Of a stretch of 64,000 nucleotides of DNA, positions 9,227 through 19,716 are shown one piece after another; within the stretch, counting starts at the first letter, position 1, and each line of letters starts with the position of its first letter. Made by a program: the position numbers and the translations under genes. The notes beneath the pieces are model-generated. The model had not been told where the DNA came from and did not search any database. It saw only the letters and a program-made list of their open reading frames with translations. The stretch is taken from assembly GCA_011009095.1 (NCBI GenBank), contig VTPC01005432.1:1-64000 (forward strand), written 5' to 3'. Source of the stretch: Ignelater luminosus. Taxonomy: Eukaryota > Arthropoda > Insecta > Coleoptera > Elateridae.

Positions 9227-10438
9227 CGAGGGCGGTTCAATAAGTACCCGTGTTAGAAATGAAGACACAATTTTTTTCAAAAATTTTTTTTTTATTTTTC
9301 AACATAGTCTCCTTTTAGAAATATACACTTCTCCCAACGTTCCTGCCATTTTTTAACCCCTCCAAAAAATAGGATTTGTCGAACTCTCCAAAATACGCCT
9401 CTATCTCGGCGATGACTTCCTCGTTTGAGCTAAATTTTTTTCCCGCGAGCCATTTCTTCATGTTAGGAAACAAGAAAAAGTCGCAGGGAACCAGATCGGG
9501 TGAATACGGGGGGTGCGGCAGCAATTCATAACGCAATTCATGCAGTTTGGCGGCGACAACTCCGGATGAATGTGCTGGTGCGTTATCGTGGTGAAACAGC
9601 ACCTTCTTTTTCGCCAAATGCGGCCGTGTCTCCTTCAATTTTTTGTCGAAACTGTCTAATAACTCACTGTAGTATTGTCCAGTGATCGTTCTTCCCTTTT
9701 CTAAAAAATCCATGAGCAGATTCACCGGGAGAAATCCATTGTTTTGATTGTTGCTTAGTTTCTGGTGTGTAATGATGAATCCAGGTTTCATCAACGGCGA
9801 CAACTCGACGCAAAAACTCCTTCGGATTTCGCTTAAATTGCTCCAAACACTGCTTCGAAGTTAACAGCCGCATCCGCTTGTTGTCCACCGTTAGCAATCT
9901 CGGCACCCATCGCGCCGACAAATTTTTCATCGCCAACTTATCATGTAAAATATTAATTGCCGTTCCGGTCGACACACCTACGGCCTCTGCTACTTCACGC
10001 ACTTTCGTTCGTCGATCAGCGAGAATCATGTCGTGGACTTTTTGAATGATTTCCTCGGTAACCACGTCTGCCGGGCGTCCTGGTCGCTCCTCATCAAAAA
10101 CGGATGTTCGCCCACGTTTAAATTCGTTGAACCAATATCTAACTGTGGTCATAGATGGCGAAGTGTCCCCATAAACAGCATCCAACTTTGCTTTTATCTC
10201 CTCGCATTTTTTCCCATCCAAAAACAGAAAGCGAATTACCGAACGATACTGCTCTTTTTCCATCTTAGCTAAAATCACGAAACACGTCTTACTCAAATGG
10301 CTGTCAAATCCAAACTAACCTGTCAGTCTGCAATTTGTTATACCGTCGTTTGATAGATGGCAGCACACGATGATAACACCAACTTCCCTCAGGAACGCCT
10401 TCTGTCGTCAAACACGGGTACTTACTAAACCGCCCTCG
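9227..10438 (-). mobile_element. Second mariner element, internally deleted
   Basis: 1212 bp, bounded by TA at 9225-9226 and 10439-10440. The 28-bp terminal inverted repeats differ at two positions; the left one starts cgagggcggttcaataagta. These ends differ from those of the 1499-2791 element, so it belongs to a different mariner lineage. It carries a transposase gene broken by a deletion and a frameshift. Confidence 0.92.
9292..10296 (-). pseudogene. Broken mariner transposase (DD34D)
   Basis: The first frame runs from 10296 (likelier start MEKEQYRSV, codon at 10263) through a helix-turn-helix region and WVPRLLT to D169 in VAVDETWIHHYTPE. It stops matching after SPGES near 9715. The second frame resumes at DFLEKGRTITGQYY, so about 85 bp are deleted compared with the intact copy at 1564-2631. 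It carries HHDNAPAH and YSPDLVPCDFFLFP with the diagnostic 34-residue spacing. A one-base loss near 9347-9352, in an A run, throws the C-terminus out of frame. The ancestral frame would end at the TAA at 9292-9294. All three catalytic aspartates survive, but no single protein can be made. It is most similar to the first mariner and less so to the third. Confidence 0.9.
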
Positions 10439-10610
10439 TACCATTTATGACTGTTTTCTGCCCTATTGATCTATTTTTAAAATTTTGAGTCATCTTTAAA
10501 CCTTTTATAATTTTAATAAAAAATGTTTTTTTAAACAACTCTTGCAGATTTGAATATTTCTAGACTACTTTACGTAGTTAACTATGACAGCTTACTTGCA
10601 TGACAACCTG

Positions 10611-13600
10611 TATAAAATAAGATTGCTAAATGTGTTCTTTATTATTTATACAGAGCAGATCGAACTATGCAATAGATACTAATAAATATATAAACAAAAT
10701 GCAGCTCCAAATAAGATCCATTCATAGGGTTGAACTTTTCAAATTTCATTTTTAAAGATACGAATGAGATCTTGATCCTTAACGTAAAATATAATAGTGA
10801 AGTGTATTCTGAGTACACTGTGCCTTGCTGTTGGGTATTTGTTTATACATTTATAGTAGAACCCGAATTTAATTCAATAAAAATGTTTTTAAAGAAGATA
10901 CAATGTGGAACCACCTTTCAGATTCTCTTGGAAGAAGTCTGAATCAGAGGATTTGGTTTCAACAAGATCATAGAATCAAACAGTATAGATATCATTAAGA
11001 ACCAATTGGATAACTTAATAACTAAATCTGAAGTATAAAGTATACCATACCAAGAGGACTATAAGAAATAATTAAAGCTTAATAATTCAATATTTAACAG
11101 TAGAACGATAAATCGAACATCTAGGCAGGCGATATAATGAACGTTGGAGCGAAATTGTAAAAGGTGTGCAACAAACCTCGATCCATCGGATGCTGGTATT
11201 TCAGCTAACCATCGAAGGGCGTTGCGTGAAAACGTTACACCCAGTGTAGACGGTTTGCGAACATAAACTTGCAATAAGTGCAACCACTTACTTGTAATGT
11301 TATTTCAACAATAAATGGAAAATTGGCCAATGGAAATGCGAAGTTCTTCCATTACCACCTGTCAGTGCTTGCTGTTTCATTTCCTGTTTAATTTGACGGC
11401 TAAATTCGTGAACGATTCGCCGTTTGGCTTTACGAAATCAGGTCTACCTATATATAAATGTAGTATAAATCGTTGTCGTGATTAAAATGCCTTAAACAAA
11501 ACGTGAATAACAGTTCCAGATTACTAATACTAAGAAGAAAATGTATTTATGATAATATCTTGCAAGATTGTTACTTTCCCCTTTGTATTGCTGTAACGTT
11601 AGACGGATACAATAGTTTATAGCAGATCATAATAGTTCAAAATGTTTCAGTTGCAACCGCATTTCTTTCACATGCTAATTTATCTGAACTGCTCCTAAAC
11701 TAATCTGATCTTCAAGTAAGCTAAACTCCTGCCAAGAAATACCTATTGTTTGAGAAGTAAAAACTCACTAAAGAGGTAAACAACGTATCTAATTTTAATT
11801 TAATGTGGTTTGTGTAACTTTAAGAGAGGCACTTGTTCCAATTAAATTGAACAACGCAACTTCAACCTACGTTAACCTCACTTTTTAAATGAACTTCGCT
11901 TCTGATACGATAAGTTGTCAAATTTATCCGGTGCTGTTTGGAACTAACTAACAAGTTGGAAAAAATCAGCAGATCTTAACGTTCGTTAATAGAAACTTTT
12001 TGCATGCCGTGTTATAAAAGACGGAATAGGATAACGGTTTGGTTGCTTAGCAGTAGAATGCATCTTATTGGCCTAAACTACTTTTCCAGTCAAATGTATT
12101 TATTATCAGTCAGCAATTGGTTGGTTAGCTCAAACCAAAAACCCATATGGTTTTTGATTTGCAATCCAATCATTGATGTAATCGACCTTTAGACTAACAA
12201 GTAGTAACCAGAGACAACTTAATGCAAATTTAGTGATGATAAGAGAGGAATTTGCAATACACAATGACCAAAACATTTTGTGTATTTTCTTTTAAATTTT
12301 ATTTAGTAATTTGTAATATTGTTTGTGTTATTCCTGTGTTAAAATTGAACAATGTTGCAAGTGGACTTACTTGTTTAGTTCATTAAAAATATTTATATGA
12401 GATTGACAATTTGGTATATTAAAAAAGTGTTCATAGTGTGAATGAGGTTGTATAAATACAGGCGTTTTTCATGTTTTTCAAATACCAGGCCTACAATTAG
12501 CATTATGCTCCCTCTAGCTATTATTTTTTACTCGAAACAAAAATATTAACAAAACAAACAATTCACAAAAGAGCAAATGGGGTTACTTTTGTTAAGTTAA
12601 GTTTGAAGTTGAACGTAGAAAGCATAACATCATTTCTGATGTAACTGGAATTTCTTAGAAATTATTTAGTTTGATGTATGCAGAAATGCTGGGCATTTAA
12701 TACTTGATAAATTAAAAATAATATTGTTTATTTGAATAAGTAAAAGTCCTTTTATACATGTAGCTACTGTTTGATAACGTTAGATATCCTCAATTTTAGT
12801 AATGCATTTCCGAAGGAACGCTAATAGAAGAACGCCATACAATATGGTAATCTGCTTTAGTGAGAACGATAAATAATATTGTCATTTTCAATATTTCTCT
12901 TTTGAAATTCTGTATCTTAAAGGAAAATAAGATTTCTGCACATGTTCCATAATGTATTTTCACACTCGTAAAATGTGTAGTGTATAGAGCACTAAATGTG
13001 AATCTACGTTAATGTTTCAAGTAGGACTTGAAATATTGAAAATCCATGGAAAACGCTACACTGTAGAGAGTCTTGAATATTCAGATTAAGAATGTATCGA
13101 ACCTGCATAAAATTTAAGTACCGAAACCAACTTTTCTTGTGAAAAGCGATATCGGAGACGATACGATACTGTTATAACTTATTCTAGATCGTGATGCCTC
13201 AATGTAAATTGTATGGTTTTATAAGAAGGGCCGTTAAGTCGAGAAAGTTCTCAAGTATATATGAACCTGATATTCTCGGTAGGCGATGGATACACCCCTT
13301 AACGATGTTAGAGGTATCGTACACCCATAGCTTACTTTCCGGCACTTCAGAGGCATCAAGGGGGCTTAAAGTGAAATGCGAAATTGATATATATTGTGTA
13401 GACGCGCTCGGGTGGTTATACTTACGAAGTTTACTTAATAATATTATACGCTTGTATACGTAAATCGGATTGTTGTTACAAATTGTATTTTACACCATCT
13501 TTCCTGATTTATTTGCGTTTCAGCCGCTCAAGAATGTATATTAGCCTTTAGGAATCTTCAGACACACTAATCTTTTGTCACGCCAAAATATACATTTCAG

Positions 13601-16363
13601 AGAAGCTTCATGCATGTTGATAAACGAAATAACAGCGTGAGAAATAATATTTTGTTATTTAGAATGATACAGATATACGACCAAAATATAGCAGGATCAA
13701 TTTTCTGAATTGAAACGTGTTTACGAAATATACACCTTACGATATGCTGAAACAAAAACCAATTTCAACCAGATTTTCTGCGGAAACCCGCTACAAAATC
13801 TATATAACAAAATATATGGAATGCTGAATAAAATGCCCGTACAGTATATTTCACGATCTAATAACTATTCGTTATAAAAGCAATTTATTATTCAAAATTA
13901 ATGTCATAACCAAGTTAAACAATATTATGTTCAGTTATGGTTATTAGTCCATTAAATAATTAATTATCTAATTCGTGTCGTACGATTAATAAATTAATAA
14001 AAAGCCAGTAATTTGAAAGGAAATTTATAAATGACATTTGCAACAGCTTTTTCCCAAGGAAGTAATTAAAAGCACCATTTGAGTCCGATGTTAAAAAATC
14101 AGGTTGCTTTGAAGAAGGTTGCTATAGAGGTTTTCTCAAAACGAAAATAATTTCGTTCTACTTGTTATTATTAGTTCTACAATTTTGTTGCCATTAGAAT
14201 GTGTGTTGCTTTCTGTTTCTTGGATTTTTTTTCAATAATAAGAACCAGTTTTTCCTTTTTTTTAAGTATAAAGTAGTTTTTCAAGGGCATTATTAATCCG
14301 TTGCTCATAGACAGCTGTTTTGAGGTACTAGACTTATTTTGATAAAGTTTTGATCTCTATTATTTGACAGCATATCTAGCCCAACATGTACTTGATTAAT
14401 ATAAAGATTAAATATCCAGAGCCAGAGTTTTCTTACGCTTTACACGTTCAAATGTGTTCTTGAAATAACATACATTTCGCATGTGTCATCGCTGTTGAAA
14501 CGTAATTTATTTTAATATTCTATACCTGCATATAAAGGATGGTTTATTAAAATCGATTTATATCTGAAAATTTATGGCCGAGATGTAGTCGCTATCGTTT
14601 CTCATATTTGTCATAAATGGACATGGAAAAATGAAAGAATTATGAACATGAATTGATATTGGAAAATGTTCCCCTCTCTATTCGCATATGGTTTTTTCTC
14701 CCTCTTTTTTCTATCAGCTGTTTTTAAAAGCACGGCTTTGTATTTTTAAAACATTATGTACAAAAGAGCTTTGAAATATAAATAAAATTGAAAATATTTT
14801 CAGTGTTTTAAAGCTCTTTTTCTTGTTATTATTTTGATAGTGGAAACAAAGCAAGACCTTATTTACATGTTTACTTTAAATATATAACTATTATTTAGGA
14901 GGAGATAGCATTTGTTAAAGTAAACATTTTTGTTTGGTTAATCTCTCCAAAAATTTAATTCAGGTTATATAAATTCCGGACTAGAGACTTGCATGGAGCT
15001 GAGAAAAGGTAACAAAGTCTCCTGCTTTGCATAGATGTGCATGAATAATTAATTTTCGTATTGCTTTTTGCATGTATTTCAACCACCTGAATTGAAGTTG
15101 ATGGAACCCGACAGAATACACAAATAACGGTAAAATTTCCATTTTCACAAATAAAGTTGTTTTGATACTGTTTGTGCGTTCCGTATATACAATAATTATC
15201 AATACATTAAAAGAATACATCAGGAACTGTAAACATTTGTGTAACATTAAAATCAGCTTAATTTATTTAGGAGTTAGCAGTTATGGAATACGATGATGCT
15301 ACTGACTTGAACCTTTCTCGGATTCCTGGATTATGGTTTACGACAAGCTTAAAATTCACAAAGGCTCATCCCATTGCTCTGTAAATGATGCCGGAGAGAA
15401 TCTGAGTTATTAATTTTGCGTTCTGTGTAATACTGTTGAGAAATTATTCATTTGTCTTAATGCGGAAGTTCATCTCAAAATGGAAGAGGAAGGAATTAGA
15501 AATGTCCATGTACGAAACTATCTCTAAAACTTCTGAAAAAGAAACACAAAACTATTATTCCTGTTTTTGTTTGAGTTTTCTCGAGTTTCTTTAAATAGTA
15601 TGAAAGTTTACCGCAAGAGAATAAGCGGCTTTTGTTTGCGAGTTGAACTTTGAAAGAGAGCAACACAATTCTTTAGAAAATACATTTGTTTTATTTGTTC
15701 ATTTACATATTTAACTATGTTATAGCGGTGTTGTAACTGGTTATATGAGTGAAAAACATAACACCACCCGTGCTTTGCTTTTATTAGCAAGGAACGGTAC
15801 CCGTAAAATTGCAGTATAATAAGTATAAATTATGATTTAAGTTCTAAGATGTTATCCGATGTGTTGAAACGCTTAGAGTTCATACAACTGTTTAATAAAT
15901 AAATCTATGTAGAGAAAAAGTGATTGTGATTCATTGTTGTGGACAAGGTTAGTCTTTGTGGGGATCACAATTACCTTGTTCTCTCTTAATGAATCTACTT
16001 GAACACTCTTTGTATTTGTGGATGGTGTATGAACTCCCAATGCTTCAAATACAGTTATCGATGTTGTGATTTTGCATATGTAAATGCAAGATGCCCGTGA
16101 TGGAAGCAAAGCAAAATAAAGCAAAATATAATTGCTAAAACATGAATATGGACTATAGCTACGTTTACATTGTACCATATGTTGACAATAGAGAAGAGCA
16201 GAATTTCTAAACGGTGACATCTTTGTCGATGTCTCTAGTTTTCCAAAACTCGCCTGGCAAACGTAATAGCTAGTTAAATCAATTAGAATAGTTAGTTAAT
16301 TTGTCTGTGAAAATCTTAAATCCAATATCGATGTCAAAAAGAATTTTAATTCCAGAGCAATTA
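10611..16363. other. Long AT-rich stretch without a recognised gene
   Basis: No transposon ends were found. On the minus strand, 11059-11283 is open for 74 codons (motif RWLAEIPASDGSRFVAHLL), and just upstream 11305-11440 has another open stretch (RRIVHEFSRQIKQEMKQQ) ending near a CAA|GTAAGT donor. Both look more protein-like than chance, but I cannot name them and they sit in different frames. At 13191-13463 a 90-codon plus-strand frame lies in a GC-richer block and is unrecognised. The rest is featureless. Confidence 0.35.
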
Positions 16364-16610
16364 GTTGAGTGGTCGATATCTTTTGATGACTAACATCTCA
16401 ATTAGCAAAAAACTCATAAAAATCTCGATCTAGTTAGTCTCTTTTTTGATTATACGGGCAACTGCTGATCTGTATCTTCAAGACTGTTGTTTTTCCTGAA
16501 GTGGAAAGAACAACAGGAAAAGAAGCCTGCACCTTGCAGGTCATCTTTTTGTCCTTTTTGTGGTCTTTTAAAATTTGAATTCCTCAACGTCTCGTAAAAC
16601 TCAAATACCA
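16364..16610 (+). repeat. Interspersed repeat, copy A (inverted mate at 19445-19716)
   Basis: This segment matches the reverse complement of 19445-19716 with high identity by eye. Shared blocks include caattagcaaaaaactcata, gggcaactgctg.tctgtatc and ttttaaaatttgaattcctc. This copy lacks about 30 bp present in its mate near 16550. A local hairpin, cctgcaccttgcagg, occurs at 16527-16541. No long ORF. The family is not recognised. Confidence 0.75.
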
Positions 16611-17394
16611 ACCAAAATACATTAAACATACTACTGGGCTCACAACAACATATCGTTTCATTTGAAAACGAAATTGACTCTTGCCATATTGAACAAACCA
16701 TTTCTAAATACAACTTTGCTAATTTTGGAAACTGAATTATTGGAAATGTGAAAAGTCACAGTAAATTAAATTTATGAAAATATACCTTCTTTACGCTGCA
16801 AAATAAATGCCCATCAAGTCTGAAGAACTTGAAGATTGAAACCGATATTATTGTGTATTTATCTATCCGAAATTTAGGCCCAAAACCTCGCTGATTGAAA
16901 AAGACTAATTTTAAACATCACTCGTAAGGACCAATTTTCTCATCGTGGGATCAAGTGATCAGTTAAATAATTTAATGCGGAAAACATTTCCATTTGTTGC
17001 GGAATTGAGTGAAATCTAAACTGCAGACTCAGTTCTAAAATGGAAACATGATAAAAAAGACTCGAAGCTCAATTTCAGAAAGTATTAGGAGGAACAGATT
17101 ACCATCACATCTATTGTAGTGGGACACTAGAGTTTCTACATGTGGCTCTTTTTGGAATTTACAACTAAACTGGAATTACAACTCTGTTATTTGCCGTTAT
17201 CAGAAAAAGCAATTTTAAAACATTGTTTAAAATAATAAACTCTTGAATGAGCAACTTAATTAAACTGTAACCAATTCTTTTTTGTCTTTGTCGTATGACT
17301 CCACTGAGATGTAAAGGGTAACCTTAAATTATGGGTGTTTTGAAAGCTAGAAAATAAAGCAACGAGAACGCTATCTCGAACTATCTTTTATACT
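16611..17394. other. No recognised feature
   Basis: AT-rich DNA between the repeat copy and the LINE remnant. I see no open frame or motif of note. Confidence 0.35.
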
Positions 17395-18330
17395 GGATCT
17401 TTCCATTGATTCTTATCCTGGAAGATTCGTTTTGTCTCTCTTCATGACATCTTTGGTTTCTATAACTCCCCAGCTATAATTCTTTTCCAAGTGTCATAAG
17501 ACCTTTTCGTTTTCTTTTTACGTGGTAAGTTGAATTCCTATTCCATGATGTTACTTTGTGGTTTTCTTAGTGTGTATTTAACCCATTCTCAGTCTTGCCT
17601 GCTAATTGTCTCATCTATTTTCTTCTTTTTTTTTTAATTAATGTCCTATAGCCTTTGATTTGGTTTTTTCCGGGCAGAATATATGGATGATAATTCTTAA
17701 GGATAAGTCCGTGGTTTCTTTAGATTCTGTTTATTTATTATCTATGTCTTGGTAGCGTTATATCTTTGGAGTTTACAATTTTCTGAGCATATGAAACGAC
17801 TTTTATGCTTGGGTTATTTTTTTACCGATGTCAGCTTTTGTGCCTTCCATTCTGTGTAATGACGCTTTCTAGGTAACAGAACTCTTCTACTTCTTCAACT
17901 CTAGCACCTTCGATATTTATTTTTATTTCCTCTTTTTTCTTCTGCAAGGATTCTTTTTGTTTCCATTTATTTTAGGTCTACTTTCTCAGCTTTAGTTTTT
18001 GCTTCTCTGTGTTTTTTGCATCTAAGCCAAGACCATCTAACTTGATAAATACACCATCTACTGAATTTTTTGCAATCCAGCATTGTATTTTACTAGGACA
18101 AATCGTTAACAAGAGAATGCAGCCTTGTCTTACGCCTGATTTGATATTAGTCGCTTCTGATAATTTTTTTCTTTGGCTATGTAGTTGTCACATATTAGTT
18201 TTATCATCTTATCTTCTTTACACAAACAAAAATTTCCAAGATTTTGAGTTTTTTTTCCATTCAAATTTTCTTGGGCTGTATTGAATTGTTGATAGCAGAA
18301 TATATTTTTCGTGTTCATTACGTTATTCAA
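17395..18330 (-). pseudogene. Decayed non-LTR retrotransposon (reverse transcriptase C-terminal half)
   Basis: Minus strand, many stops and frameshifts. Pieces in order match a LINE reverse transcriptase: KMIKLICDNY (about 18195), then SGVRQGCILS (18114-18140), the fingers/palm motif. Next comes VDGVFIKLDGLGLDA, then VEEVEEFCYLESVITQNG (about 17875), equivalent to the family's F-x-YLGS-x-IT block. AQKIVNSKDITL follows. The C-terminal EWVKYTLRKPQSNIM, TWKRIIAGEL and FQDKNQWKD (17400-17590) match the conserved tail of LINE ORF2. The catalytic (Y/A)xDD segment that should lie between the second and third blocks is missing, probably deleted. No endonuclease domain is visible. The clade was not resolved. 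Confidence 0.68.
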
Positions 18331-18736
18331 TGTTTTTGCGTTAGTTCAATGAATGCTGATATTATGGCACTTAATTAATTAATTAATTATATCTGCACTG
18401 CGCATAAACATTGGCGCAAAAAGAAACGATAACATTTAGAGAAATATGCAGTAACAAAAACTAAATGTAGATATCTCTGCCCGTTATTTTATTTTTGAAG
18501 GTATGTTTGAAAAATTCTTCCGAAGTGTAAGACATTTTCTTCAAAGAGTTCTAGTTCATTTGTAATAGTGCTTACACTATTCACATAGTTAAGAATTCAA
18601 CATGAGGAATGGGGGAGTGTTCTTCCTTGCCAAAAGCAGTGGACAATATACTTGGATTTATTTTCTGAATTGTTCTTATATTTGATCTGCCGTGCTCCAA
18701 AAACTCCAGATATTCACCTCGTAGTCTTCACATACC

Positions 18737-19368
18737 TAAAAAAACCGGTCTAGGACGTTACGCCACGACTCATTCGCCGCGAGCTTTTGACCGCAGACAC
18801 ATTTGCCGTAGATACTTTTCGCCGCGGATTTTTTTGCCGCGGTAACCATTCACAAGTGTAACATAATGGCAATTCCATTTGAAGATTTTTAGTTGAGGGG
18901 AGCGAAGCAGGTGCGGACTCGATTTCAACTTCTTAGCAAATATGGTATTTAATTTACCACATCTACTAAAAACCTAATCTCACCTATCTGTTCTTGTTCT
19001 ATTATAAGCGATTAAATGTCGAAAGACATAAAATTAGCAATTTGTCGAAATAAACTTATTGCAATACTGCCCAACACAAAAAAAAAACGTTTTATGCGCC
19101 ATCCATTTCATATTTTTGTTGTTAATTACAGATTATGATTTGTAAAATAAACTACTGTAGGCTTACTTTGATAAATTTCACATTAGTTATTACGTGATAA
19201 ATTAGCAAAAATAAAGCATAATTTCACATTAGTTCGGATAAAGATCTCGAAGTAAATATGTTGGAACTTATTATTTGCGACGAACTGTCTCTGCGGTGAA
19301 ATGGGGTCTGCGGCAAACGTCTCCGCGGCAAATGACTCGCGGCGAAAGGTCCCGGTCCGTAAAAAAAC
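18737..19368. mobile_element. Non-autonomous Mutator-like element with a 9-bp target duplication
   Basis: TAAAAAAAC is present perfectly on both sides (18737-18745 and 19360-19368), enclosing 614 bp. Both arms (18746-18843 and 19275-19359) are inverted repeats made of tandem units of about 15 bp with consensus TTYGCCGYRGA. Six units lie on the left (cores near 18761, 18775, 18790, 18805, 18820 and 18836) and five on the right. The arms are far richer in GC than the AT-rich centre. A 9-bp duplication with long inverted arms is the hallmark of the Mutator (MULE) superfamily. There is no ORF, so movement would need a transposase from elsewhere. The superfamily call rests on duplication length only. 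Confidence 0.8.
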
Positions 19369-19444
19369 ACGGTTCGACGTCTGTGTATATATCTGGCACT
19401 ACTTCAAACGATTATTCAAACAAAATTAAAAATTATAGGGAGAA

Positions 19445-19716
19445 CGATTTGAATTCTACGAGACGTTGAGGAATTCAAATTTTAAAAGACCACAAAAAGG
19501 ACTTGATTTGAAATATACTTTGCTTAGCAGAAAAGATGACCCGCAAGGTGCGGAATTCTTTTTCTGTTGATCTTTCCACTTCAGTCAAAACAACAGTTTG
19601 AAGATACAGAGCAGCAGTTGCCCGGATAATCAAAAAAGAAACTAAATAGATCGATATTTTTATGAGTTTTTTGCTAATTGAAATGTTAGTTATCAAAAGA
19701 TATCAACCACTCGTAG
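19445..19716 (-). repeat. Interspersed repeat, copy B (inverted mate at 16364-16610)
   Basis: The reverse complement of this segment aligns along its length with 16364-16610. It keeps about 30 bp (tgctaagcaaagtatatttc and neighbours) lost from copy A. A 73-codon minus-strand frame exists here but is not conserved in copy A, so it is unlikely to be coding. The outer ends share gagtggt.gatatcttttga, and no target duplication is seen. Confidence 0.75.

Larger units (their letters stand above)
9155..10610. mobile_element. Small inverted-repeat element split by a mariner
   Basis: The left end, cagggtgttatgtaagta (9155-9172), matches the reverse complement of tacttgcatgacaacctg (10593-10610) at most positions. 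Removing the mariner at 9227-10438 leaves a unit of about 245 bp with no coding capacity, as in a MITE. A target-site duplication is not clear. The CAGGGTGTT end resembles the repeats at 4676 and 59271. The older element was therefore hit by the younger mariner. Confidence 0.45.
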
